Assembly: GCA_013041975.1 (NCBI GenBank)
Contig: JABDQZ010000062.1
Span: 1-5,025 of the forward strand
Source of the DNA: Gammaproteobacteria bacterium
GTDB lineage: Bacteria; Pseudomonadota; Gammaproteobacteria; Chromatiales; Chromatiaceae
Direction: 5' to 3'
Length of the DNA stretch: 5,025 nucleotides
Below, piece after piece: positions 1 to 5,025 of the stretch (positions are counted from its first letter, which is position 1; each line of letters begins with the position of its first letter). The notes beneath the pieces were generated by a model. The model made no database searches. It saw nothing but the letters and a program-made list of their open reading frames with translations, and was not told where the DNA came from. Position numbers and translations under genes: made by a program.

Positions 1-102
1 GAATTATTCGTAGGCGAAATAGGAAAAGATGACATCATCATGCAGTCCTGCGGTAACCGCTTATGCATCAACCCTTCACACCTGGTGAAGAAAAAAACAT
101 GA
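1..102 (+). CDS. HNH-nuclease-like protein, C-terminal end only
   Basis: The reading frame is open from base 1 and stops at TGA 100-102, giving the last 33 residues of a protein whose start lies outside the window. The tail contains C17-G-N19-R-L-C22-I-N24-P25-S-H27-L28 (visible numbering). This matches the second half of the treble-clef signature of HNH endonucleases, C-x-N-x-x-C-x-N-P-x-H-L. In many such proteins a histidine lies two residues before the first cysteine; here that position is glutamine (Q15). The protein ends with a basic KKKT tail directly after the motif. Family knowledge suggests a zinc-stabilised DNA-binding or DNA-cleaving fold. Whether it is catalytic cannot be judged, because the rest of the domain is missing and the usual histidine is absent. 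The call rests on one short motif. Confidence 0.5.
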   Translation, partial: ELFVGEIGKDDIIMQSCGNRLCINPSHLVKKKT

Positions 103-210
103 TTTTAGCTATTAGATATTTCGTTCATATTTAATCCGCCAGCTTCCGGAAATCTATTTTTTACAAATCTCGTGAATTTGACAGAGCCCTGATGTATTAA
201 AAGCTTTATG

Positions 211-220
211 CAATGCATTG
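211..220. repeat. 10-bp perfect palindrome in the gap before the CDGSH gene
   Basis: The 216-base gap between the HNH-like gene and the CDGSH gene is AT-rich and holds no convincing gene. It contains the self-complementary sequence CAATGCATTG, and 11 bases upstream another palindrome, AAAGCTTT (200-207). These lie about 100 bases before the CDGSH start codon and could be protein-binding sites, but short palindromes are common in AT-rich DNA. No known operator consensus (for example Fur or IscR) was recognised. Confidence 0.2.
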
Positions 221-285
221 TAGGCATCTTATTCATTACCCTAAAATACACATTGTAGAAACTCCATCAATTTGTCATAGAATCT

Positions 286-291
286 TATAAA
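286..291 (+). promoter_or_regulatory. possible -10 element for the CDGSH gene
   Basis: TATAAA matches the sigma-70 -10 consensus at five of six positions and lies 27 bases before the CDGSH start codon, a sensible distance. No good -35 hexamer is found 16-18 bases upstream (263-268 reads TCCATC). TTGTCA at 272-277 is close to consensus but too near to serve this -10. It is a weak candidate only. Confidence 0.25.
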
Positions 292-305
292 ATTGAAATT
301 CAGCT

Positions 306-310
306 AAGGA
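306..310 (+). promoter_or_regulatory. Shine-Dalgarno site of the CDGSH gene
   Basis: AAGGA lies 8 bases before the ATG at 319, an optimal spacing. No other start codon in this frame is available between the upstream in-frame stop (TAG 256-258) and this ATG, so the start is well fixed. Confidence 0.75.
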
Positions 311-318
311 TCAAGAAA

Positions 319-561
319 ATGACAGACGAAGTGTTAATTGCTCAGAAATCACCCATTCCAGTCGATGTAGAAAAAGGTAAAACCTATTTCTGGTGCGCTT
401 GTGGCCGCAGCAAGACCCAGCCTTTCTGTGATGGATCGCACGATGGAACTTCTTTCAAACCTTTACCTTTTAAAGCAGAGAAAGATGAAACCTTATACTT
501 TTGTGGGTGTAAGAAATCCAATACTCAGCCATTTTGTGATGGAACTCATTCCGAACTCTAG
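319..561 (+). CDS. dual-CDGSH iron-sulfur protein (mitoNEET-like)
   Basis: This complete 80-residue protein carries two CDGSH iron-sulfur motifs, C-x-C-x2-S-x3-P-x-C-D-G-(S/T)-H. The first uses C26, C28, C37 and H41; the second uses C62, C64, C73 and H77. All eight expected ligands are present. In this family each motif binds one [2Fe-2S] cluster through three cysteines and one histidine, so two clusters per chain are predicted. The repeats are 36 residues apart and both contain TQPFCDG, which points to an internal duplication. There is no signal peptide or membrane segment, so the protein should be cytoplasmic, unlike membrane-anchored mitoNEET. Bacterial members are linked to electron transfer or iron-sulfur and redox handling, but the exact role is not known. 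A good ribosome site precedes it and a strong terminator follows, so it is probably transcribed alone. Family assignment is secure; the physiological role is not. Confidence 0.95.
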   Translation: MTDEVLIAQKSPIPVDVEKGKTYFWCACGRSKTQPFCDGSHDGTSFKPLPFKAEKDETLYFCGCKKSNTQPFCDGTHSEL

Positions 562-599
562 AATACTTTCCTGCAGTGGATATGCCCTTCACAAACCAG

Positions 600-628
600 A
601 AAAAGCTCACCACCAGGTGGGCTTTTTT
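600..628 (+). terminator. rho-independent terminator after the CDGSH gene
   Basis: AGCTCACC (604-611) pairs with GGTGGGCT (616-623) around the four-base loop ACCA, with one G-T wobble. A run of A (600-603) before the stem can extend the pairing into the T-run that follows (623-628). The hairpin begins 38 bases after the CDGSH stop codon and points the same way. On the opposite strand the wobble becomes a mismatch, so it should work best for rightward transcription. Confidence 0.9.
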
Positions 629-694
629 ATTGCCTGCATCCCTGTAGCCGTCCCTTAGGGCTCCTTTCAGCCATGAAAAACTGCAGCTGGAATT

Positions 695-711
695 TTTGAT
701 TGAAAATCAAA
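695..711. other. small hairpin upstream of the cyclase gene
   Basis: TTTGATT (695-701) pairs perfectly with AATCAAA (705-711) around a GAA loop. The same TTGATT sequence recurs at 728-733, and TTGATTTT (728-735) is fully complementary to AAAATCAA (703-710). The region could therefore form two alternative pairings or hold repeated protein sites. It lies 88-104 bases before the cyclase start codon. The stem is AT-rich and lacks a proper T-run, so it is unlikely to be a terminator. The function is unknown. Confidence 0.3.
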
Positions 712-738
712 TAGATGAAATAAAACCTTGATTTTAAG

Positions 739-761
739 AGACAAATACCAATTTTTTGTCT
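739..761. promoter_or_regulatory. inverted repeat, candidate operator of the cyclase gene
   Basis: A perfect inverted repeat, AGACAAA (739-745), 9-base spacer, TTTGTCT (755-761), lies 37-59 bases before the cyclase ATG. This is the size and placement of a dimeric repressor or activator site. Candidate promoter parts overlap or flank it: GAGACA (738-743) with TAAATT (761-766) at 17-base spacing, or a -10-like CATAAT at 774-779. Neither promoter is strong. I do not recognise the motif as the site of a known regulator. Chance formation in AT-rich DNA is possible. Confidence 0.35.
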
Positions 762-798
762 AAATTTAAAGTTCATAATAACTCCAAGAAACAACTCT

Positions 799-1719
799 AT
801 GAACGATACAGAACATCTGCAGCGCCAACTCAATGACTATAAATGGCTGTTTAACACCGTCGAAGTCGCTCTGGCGATTGTTAATCTGGATGGCAGCTAT
901 GTAGAATTTAATGAAGCCTACCTCAGATTGATGGGGCTTGCTTCCAGGGAGCAGCTACAACAATCACACCCTGCTGAACTTTCTCCTGAACATCAACCGA
1001 ATGGCAAAGTGTCACAGGATATGGCCAGGGAAATGATTCAGGTTGCACTTACCAAGGGCAAACATGAATTTGAATGGACTCACAAACGACCTGATGGCAA
1101 CGAGTTCCTGTCGCATATAGTGCTGGACCCAATAGATTTCGGTGGAGAAAAGCGTGTGCGGGCGATGATTCATGATATTTCTGAAACCCAGCGTCTGGAG
1201 CGCATTGTTCAGGGACGCACCAATGAACTGGAACACCTGGCCAGGACTGACCGCCTGACCGGACTTTATAACCGCGAAAGACTCGAGGAAGTGCTCAAGC
1301 AGGAACAATATCGGGCGGATCGCTACCAGTCATCGTTCGCCATCGTTCAACTGGATCTGGATAACTTCCAGAAAATCAATGACGAATACGGCTATGACAG
1401 AGGCGATAAAGTGTTAGCTGCAGTGGCAGAATTGATCAGGGGTTTCTGTCGCGAAGCCGACTCAATAAGTCGCTGGAGCGGTGAAGAATTCATGGTCCTG
1501 TTGCCGGAAAGCAACCTGGATGGGGCCTATCTGATGGCCGATAACCTTCGGGCCCGTATTGAGACGCATCACTTTACCGGCATCGACGGGCTTACCGCCA
1601 GCTTTGGCGTCGATATGTATCAGGAAGGCGAAAACATCAATGACCTGTTCCGACGGGTCGATGAAGCTTTACGGACTGCCAAGGAAACCGGCAAGAACTG
1701 TGTTGAGATGCTTTCCTGA
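799..1719 (+). CDS. PAS-GGDEF protein, probable diguanylate cyclase (SGEEF variant)
   Basis: This complete 306-residue protein probably makes cyclic di-GMP from two GTP. A PAS domain spans about residues 12-130, with a PAC-like end (WTHKRPDGNEF to HDISETQRLE). A short helical linker (about 131-150) leads to the GGDEF domain (about 151-306), which opens with the usual D-x-L-T-G-L-Y-N-R. Metal and substrate residues are visible: D186 in LDLDNF, N194-D195 in KIND, and D203. The signature loop reads S227-G-E-E-F231 instead of GG(D/E)EF. The inhibitory I-site R218-E-A-D221 lies exactly five residues before it. ASFGV (267-271) and the AKETGKN end are typical. No membrane segment or signal peptide is seen, so it is a cytoplasmic sensor; the PAS ligand cannot be told. 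The frame is closed upstream by TAA 721-723 and has no other start. The ribosome site is weak (AAGAA, 786-790). Variants with A or S at the first loop position can be active, so function is likely but unproven. Confidence 0.9.
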   Translation: MNDTEHLQRQLNDYKWLFNTVEVALAIVNLDGSYVEFNEAYLRLMGLASREQLQQSHPAELSPEHQPNGKVSQDMAREMIQVALTKGKHEFEWTHKRPDGNEFLSHIVLDPIDFGGEKRVRAMIHDISETQRLERIVQGRTNELEHLARTDRLTGLYNRERLEEVLKQEQYRADRYQSSFAIVQLDLDNFQKINDEYGYDRGDKVLAAVAELIRGFCREADSISRWSGEEFMVLLPESNLDGAYLMADNLRARIETHHFTGIDGLTASFGVDMYQEGENINDLFRRVDEALRTAKETGKNCVEMLS

Positions 1720-1722
1720 GTC

Positions 1723-1748
1723 AGATTCCTGCATGCGCGGGAAAATCT
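1723..1748. other. hairpin between the convergent cyclase gene and parC
   Basis: AGATT (1723-1727) plus CCTGC (1728-1732) pair with GCGGG (1737-1741) plus AATCT (1744-1748), with one G-T wobble, a two-base bulge and an ATGC loop. The structure fills the 27 bases between the two stop codons and reaches into the parC stop (1747-1749). Neither strand has a T-run after it, so it does not look like a classical terminator. It could still help end or protect the 3' ends of the two converging transcripts. Confidence 0.35.
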
Positions 1749-3996
1749 ATTCCACTGTGACTTTCTCTACGCGCTGGAAACCCCGGGGCAATTTACTGCC
1801 ACGACGGCCACGTTCACCGACAAAATGTTCTAGGTCTGATGGTTTGAGTGTCATGTGACGCTTACCTGAAAAGATGGTCAGTTTGCCATTTGCCGGTACC
1901 GCTGCTATGGCAACCACATACTCTTCCCTGCTCTCCACGCGCTTGCCGGGTATACCGATAATCTTGTTGCCCTTGCCTCGACTTAATGCCGGCAATTCGG
2001 TCAAAGGGAACTTGAGCATGCGCCCTTCATTGGTAATAGCTACAACGGCATCGGCTTCAGGGTCGACGATTTTCCGGGGCTTAAGCACCTGGGCACCTTT
2101 TGGTAATTTGAGTAAGGCCTTGCCGGCTTTTTTGTTCGCCAGAAAATCCTTTAACTGAATCTGGAAACCGTAACCTGCATCGGAAGCAATCAGGTACCAT
2201 TGATCTGCATCACCTCCCAGCGTTGCGACGAACTGTGCATTGCCCGCCGGTGACAGTTTACCCGTCAGTGGTTCACCCTGTCCCCTTGCTGATGGCAGGG
2301 TATGAGCCCCGAGTGAGTAACTTCGTCCCGTCGAATCAAGGAACACTGCCTGCTGATTAGAACGGGTAATTGCTGAATCCAGATAGCCATCACCGGCCTT
2401 GTAATTCAATGCTGCTGCATCAATATCACCACCCTTGGCGGCACGCACCCAGCCTCTTTGAGAAAGTACAATAGTCAATATTTCACTTGGCAACATGTCC
2501 GTTTCATCAATTGCCACAGCCGCTTCACGTTCAACCAGTTTACTGCGACGTTCATCACCAAACTCATCCGCGTCTGCTTTAAGTTCTTTCTTGATGAGCG
2601 TTTTCATGCGTGCATTTGAGCCCAGTGTTTTTTCCAGCCACTCGCGCTCTTCTTCAAGATCAGACTGTTCCTGGCGGATTTTCATTTCTTCCAGTCGTGC
2701 CAACTGGCGCAGCTTGGTATCGAGAATGTAATCGGCCTGTACCGCTGTCAGTGAAAAGGTATCCATCAGAACCTGTTTGGGTTCATCTTCGGAACGGATA
2801 ATACGGATGACTTCATCAAGATTGAGAAATGCAATCAATAAACCATCAAGCAAATGCAGTCGATCAAGAACCTTTTGTAACCGATATTGCAGACGTCGTT
2901 TTACCGTGTTGAAACGAAACTCCAGCCATTCCTTGAGCATTTCACGCAGATTTTTTACCGCGGGCCGCCCATCAAGACCGATCATGTTCCAGTTAGCGCG
3001 GTAGGAGCGTTCAAGGTCTGTTGTTGCAAACAGGTGAGACATCATGCGCTCGGTATCAACACGATTGGAACGCGGTACCAGCACCAGACGGATGGGGTTT
3101 TCATGGTCGGATTCATCACGCAAATCTTCCAGCCATGGCAGTTTTTTAGCCCGCATTTGCGCGGCGATCTGCTCCAGTATCTTTGCTCCGGATACCTGGT
3201 GTGGCAAAGCCGTGATAACGATATCGCCATGCTCCTTGACGAAGGCTGCTCTCTGTTTGAAGGTACCGTTGCCGGTTTCATAGATTTTCTGAAGATCTTC
3301 ACGCGGGGTAATAATTTCAGCTTCCCCGGGAAAATCAGGCCCTTTTACATGCTCACATAAATCTGCCACGGTAGCTTTTGGATTTTCAAGCAAGTGTATA
3401 CAGGCGGAAACCACTTCGTTGAGGTTATGGGGTGATATATCAGTCGCCATACCCACCGCTATACCTGAAACCCCATTAAGCAGCAGATTCGGGAGACGCG
3501 AAGGCAGTGTCAGGGGTTCCTTTAGCGTGCCATCAAAGTTTGAAGTCCAGTCAACGGTACCCTGCCCCAGCTCTTTCAACAACACCTGGGCATAGGGCGT
3601 CAGCTTGGCTTCGGTATAACGCATTGCCGCAAATGACTTGGGATCATCCTGTGAACCCCAGTTGCCTTGACCATCGACCAATGGATAGCGGTAGGAAAAC
3701 GCCTGTGCCATTAACACCATGGCTTCATAACAGGCCGAGTCACCATGTGGATGAAATTTGCCGAGCACATCACCGACGGTACGGGCTGATTTTTTGAACT
3801 TGGCATTCGCGTTCAAACCCAGTTCAGACATGGCATAGACAATACGACGCTGAACAGGTTTGAGTCCATCACCAATAAAGGGCAATGCCCTGTCAAGAAT
3901 GACGTACATGGAATAATCCAGGTAGGCTTTCTCGGTAAATTCTTTTAATGGTAGTTTTTCAATACCTTCGGAGCTATAGGATGTTGTCGTGGTCAT
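1747..3996 (-). CDS. parC: DNA topoisomerase IV subunit A (ParC)
   Basis: This is a complete 749-residue ParC, close to the 752 of E. coli. With ParE it forms the A2B2 topoisomerase IV, which cuts duplex DNA, passes another through, and separates linked daughter chromosomes. The breakage-reunion core occupies roughly residues 15-495. The catalytic pair is R126-Y127 in AAMRYTE. The quinolone region reads HPHGD-S87-ACY-E91, so the two positions most often changed in resistant strains (E. coli S80 and E84) are wild type. The C-terminal beta-propeller (about 500-749) has a degenerate GyrA box (QRGWVRAAKG) and repeated blade motifs such as GRSYSL, GYGFQI, GRMLKF and KRHMTLK, as in ParC rather than GyrA. 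The N-terminus is about 7 residues longer than in E. coli and has no alternative start before the conserved core. The ATG lies 5 bases after the stop of the DUF302 gene and has no clear Shine-Dalgarno site, suggesting translational coupling. The parE gene is not in the window. Confidence 0.98.
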   Translation of the reverse strand: MTTTTSYSSEGIEKLPLKEFTEKAYLDYSMYVILDRALPFIGDGLKPVQRRIVYAMSELGLNANAKFKKSARTVGDVLGKFHPHGDSACYEAMVLMAQAFSYRYPLVDGQGNWGSQDDPKSFAAMRYTEAKLTPYAQVLLKELGQGTVDWTSNFDGTLKEPLTLPSRLPNLLLNGVSGIAVGMATDISPHNLNEVVSACIHLLENPKATVADLCEHVKGPDFPGEAEIITPREDLQKIYETGNGTFKQRAAFVKEHGDIVITALPHQVSGAKILEQIAAQMRAKKLPWLEDLRDESDHENPIRLVLVPRSNRVDTERMMSHLFATTDLERSYRANWNMIGLDGRPAVKNLREMLKEWLEFRFNTVKRRLQYRLQKVLDRLHLLDGLLIAFLNLDEVIRIIRSEDEPKQVLMDTFSLTAVQADYILDTKLRQLARLEEMKIRQEQSDLEEEREWLEKTLGSNARMKTLIKKELKADADEFGDERRSKLVEREAAVAIDETDMLPSEILTIVLSQRGWVRAAKGGDIDAAALNYKAGDGYLDSAITRSNQQAVFLDSTGRSYSLGAHTLPSARGQGEPLTGKLSPAGNAQFVATLGGDADQWYLIASDAGYGFQIQLKDFLANKKAGKALLKLPKGAQVLKPRKIVDPEADAVVAITNEGRMLKFPLTELPALSRGKGNKIIGIPGKRVESREEYVVAIAAVPANGKLTIFSGKRHMTLKPSDLEHFVGERGRRGSKLPRGFQRVEKVTVE

Positions 3997-4001
3997 AGGA
4001 T

Positions 4002-4457
4002 TTAAAGTCGCATTTCGCTGAACATTTCATTGATATCGTTTTGCCAGCGTTGCAACTGGTTTTTAATGTCAGTGTTGTCAAAATAGTCGGCAAGGACATC
4101 CGGATTGAGGGAAACAATAACGGTTTCATCATTCTCTGCAAACACCAGAAATTTTAATGGCAGAAAAGGAATAATCTCGGGATGGTCATTGCTTAAGGCC
4201 TTTACTTCTTCATACTTGCCAAAAAATATCACACGGTAATAATCAGTTTCATAATCAAAGTCATTGAGGCCGCCATCACAACGCTGCGTATGGGCAATGC
4301 TATAGCCATACTCTTCAATAAGGCCCTGGATTTTTTCCATGGCAATTTCAAAAGGCTGTTCTGTTCTGATCATCAGTATATTATCTTCCCTGGCATTAGC
4401 GACAGTCAGACACCCAGACAGAAACATAATAAAAAACAGTCTCGCTAAAGCATTCAT
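4002..4457 (-). CDS. exported DUF302-like protein, possible lipoprotein
   Basis: This complete 151-residue protein starts with a signal sequence: one arginine (R6), a hydrophobic stretch at 7-15, then either a lipobox L13-S-G-C16 or a signal peptidase I site after A20-N-A22. Both are plausible, so it may be a lipoprotein or a free periplasmic protein. The rest (about 27-150) follows the DUF302 fold seen in the adjacent gene: an N-terminal strand and helix (AMEKIQGLIEEYGYSI), a FFGKYEEVKAL segment, then a PFLPLKFLVFAENDETVIVSL core and a C-terminal helix. The two cysteines found in the neighbour's DUF302 domain (FCN and PCR) are replaced (FFG and PLK); the only mature cysteines are C60 and, if processed as a lipoprotein, C16. 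Its ATG shares one base with the upstream TGA, so the two are probably co-translated. The biochemical function of DUF302 is not established. The family call is moderately sure. Confidence 0.72.
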   Translation of the reverse strand: MNALARLFFIMFLSGCLTVANAREDNILMIRTEQPFEIAMEKIQGLIEEYGYSIAHTQRCDGGLNDFDYETDYYRVIFFGKYEEVKALSNDHPEIIPFLPLKFLVFAENDETVIVSLNPDVLADYFDNTDIKNQLQRWQNDINEMFSEMRL

Positions 4458-5025
4458 CAGAACGTAGCCTCTTCAATGGCATTGCCGAGGTTTTCTTCCA
4501 TCTGTTCGGCGATCTTGAACAACTCGTCATTGTTAAACCAGCTTGACATCAGTTTCATATTTGGCGCAACAATCAAAACACTTTTATCAGGCTTTTCGAT
4601 AATGGTAATGCGGCAAGGCAACAACACACCAAGACGTGGTTCGATTTTCATCATCTTGTAAAGTTCTTTGAAATTACAAAAGCGCAAGCTTACCTGACGG
4701 GTATTATGGGTGAACTCATCAATCAGCCCCTGTTCGAGATAACGCTCTGGAAACAACCTGAAGTTTGAAGCACTTAATGCCTGTCTTGCGGCATCCACCG
4801 TAGATTCAAAATCATTGGGTGATTCAACAATAATCGACAATTCAGGTTTTTCTTGCAGGTATTCTTCATAGACAGGCTTGGCGACCTTAAGGCTGCGTAC
4901 ATAGGCAACGACATCATCAATTTCCTGATCCGTCAGCTTTCCCTGCATGGATGGCATTTTGGAATCATCACGCTCAGCAATAATAATTTCACGAATTTCC
5001 TCATCGGTGACGGATTCAAGATAGC
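4457..5025 (-). CDS. cytochrome c-DUF302 fusion protein, N-terminus outside window
   Basis: The frame runs from the window edge to TGA 4457-4459, giving 188 visible residues. Visible residues 1-46 look like the end of a class I cytochrome c: LESVTDEEIREIII, then K-M23-P-S-M with the likely axial heme methionine, then LTDQEIDDVVAYVRSLK, the usual final helix. The heme-attachment C-x-x-C-H and any signal peptide must lie beyond the edge. After a short linker, residues about 60-188 form a DUF302 domain with two notable cysteines: C116 (in RFCNF) and C137 (in LLPCRIT). The first ATG in this frame (4955-4957) is within the cytochrome helix region and is not the true start. Class I cytochromes carry electrons in the periplasm, so the protein is expected there or on the membrane. 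The gene overlaps the DUF302 gene downstream by one base. The DUF302 role is unknown; redox or heme and sulfur-related work is an inference. Confidence 0.82.
   Translation of the reverse strand, partial: YLESVTDEEIREIIIAERDDSKMPSMQGKLTDQEIDDVVAYVRSLKVAKPVYEEYLQEKPELSIIVESPNDFESTVDAARQALSASNFRLFPERYLEQGLIDEFTHNTRQVSLRFCNFKELYKMMKIEPRLGVLLPCRITIIEKPDKSVLIVAPNMKLMSSWFNNDELFKIAEQMEENLGNAIEEATF
4468..4472 (-). promoter_or_regulatory. Shine-Dalgarno site of the DUF302-like gene
   Basis: On the minus strand AGAGG lies 10 bases before the ATG of the DUF302-like gene, inside the last codons of the cytochrome-DUF302 gene. Together with the TGATG stop/start overlap it supports the chosen start and suggests coupled translation of the two genes. 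Confidence 0.55.

Noticed and set aside
135..161. Possible terminator after the HNH-like gene (TCCG/CGGA stem with a later T-run)
   Set aside because: The stem is only four base pairs with an eight-base loop, and the T-run begins several bases after it, so it is not convincing.
272..294. TTGTCA (272-277) with TAAAAT (288-293) as a promoter for the CDGSH gene
   Set aside because: The spacing is only 10 bases, far short of the 16-18 needed by sigma-70.
401..658. An 85-codon open frame on the + strand overlapping the CDGSH gene
   Set aside because: It is a shifted frame of the CDGSH gene that runs through the terminator hairpin. It lacks any recognisable motif, while the CDGSH frame has eight conserved ligands.
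627..833. A 68-codon open frame on the - strand covering the gap before the cyclase gene
   Set aside because: Its Phe/Lys/Ile-rich content reflects AT-rich intergenic DNA. It overlaps the terminator and the start of the cyclase gene, and no family pattern is visible.
2887..3360. A 157-codon open frame on the + strand inside parC
   Set aside because: It lies wholly antisense to the strongly conserved ParC core. The translation shows no recognisable domain, and other open antisense frames in the same gene are equally featureless.
3727..3742. Quinolone-resistance change in ParC
   Set aside because: The key positions are serine (S87) and glutamate (E91), equal to the wild-type E. coli S80 and E84, so there is no classical resistance substitution.
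4955..4957. ATG as the start of a 166-residue protein on the - strand
   Set aside because: The frame stays open to the window edge, and the 22 residues upstream continue a cytochrome c C-terminal pattern, so this is an internal methionine, probably the heme ligand.

Overview
The window looks like chromosomal DNA of a gammaproteobacterium. The best evidence is a complete ParC (topoisomerase IV subunit A) that follows the enterobacterial protein closely through its catalytic core, for example in the stretches around GDGLKPVQRR, KFHPHGDSACYEAM and AAMRYTE. Base composition is moderate (by eye in the 40s % GC), with AT-rich intergenic regions. A c-type cytochrome joined to a DUF302 domain suggests a respiring, perhaps free-living or aquatic, bacterium. 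I cannot name a genus.

Left part, + strand (1-1719). The window opens in the last 33 codons of a gene whose C-terminus resembles an HNH-nuclease treble clef. An AT-rich gap of about 215 bases follows. Next is a small complete gene for a protein with two CDGSH iron-sulfur motifs, closed by a clear rho-independent terminator. A second AT-rich gap of about 235 bases contains this terminator, a small hairpin and a perfect 7-bp inverted repeat. It leads into a PAS-GGDEF gene for a probable diguanylate cyclase with an SGEEF active-site variant and an intact RxxD inhibitory site.

Right part, - strand (5025-1747). Three genes are read leftwards and packed like an operon: a cytochrome c-DUF302 fusion (its N-terminus lies beyond the window), a secreted or lipoprotein DUF302 relative that overlaps it by one base, and parC, which starts 5 bases after the DUF302 stop. 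parC and the cyclase gene converge, with only 27 bases between their stop codons and a hairpin across the junction.

How the parts fit. The two DUF302 genes form a plausible functional pair at the cell envelope (redox or heme related, inferred). They are physically coupled to parC, whose product works in the cytoplasm in decatenating chromosomes, so that link is probably transcriptional rather than functional. The CDGSH and cyclase genes each appear to be separate transcription units. I found no phage, insertion sequence, CRISPR array, tRNA or rRNA, and nothing that clearly amounts to a new biological system. The most distinctive points are the cytochrome-DUF302/DUF302/parC arrangement, the loss of the DUF302 cysteines in the second copy, and the SGEEF cyclase with a dyad element in its upstream region.
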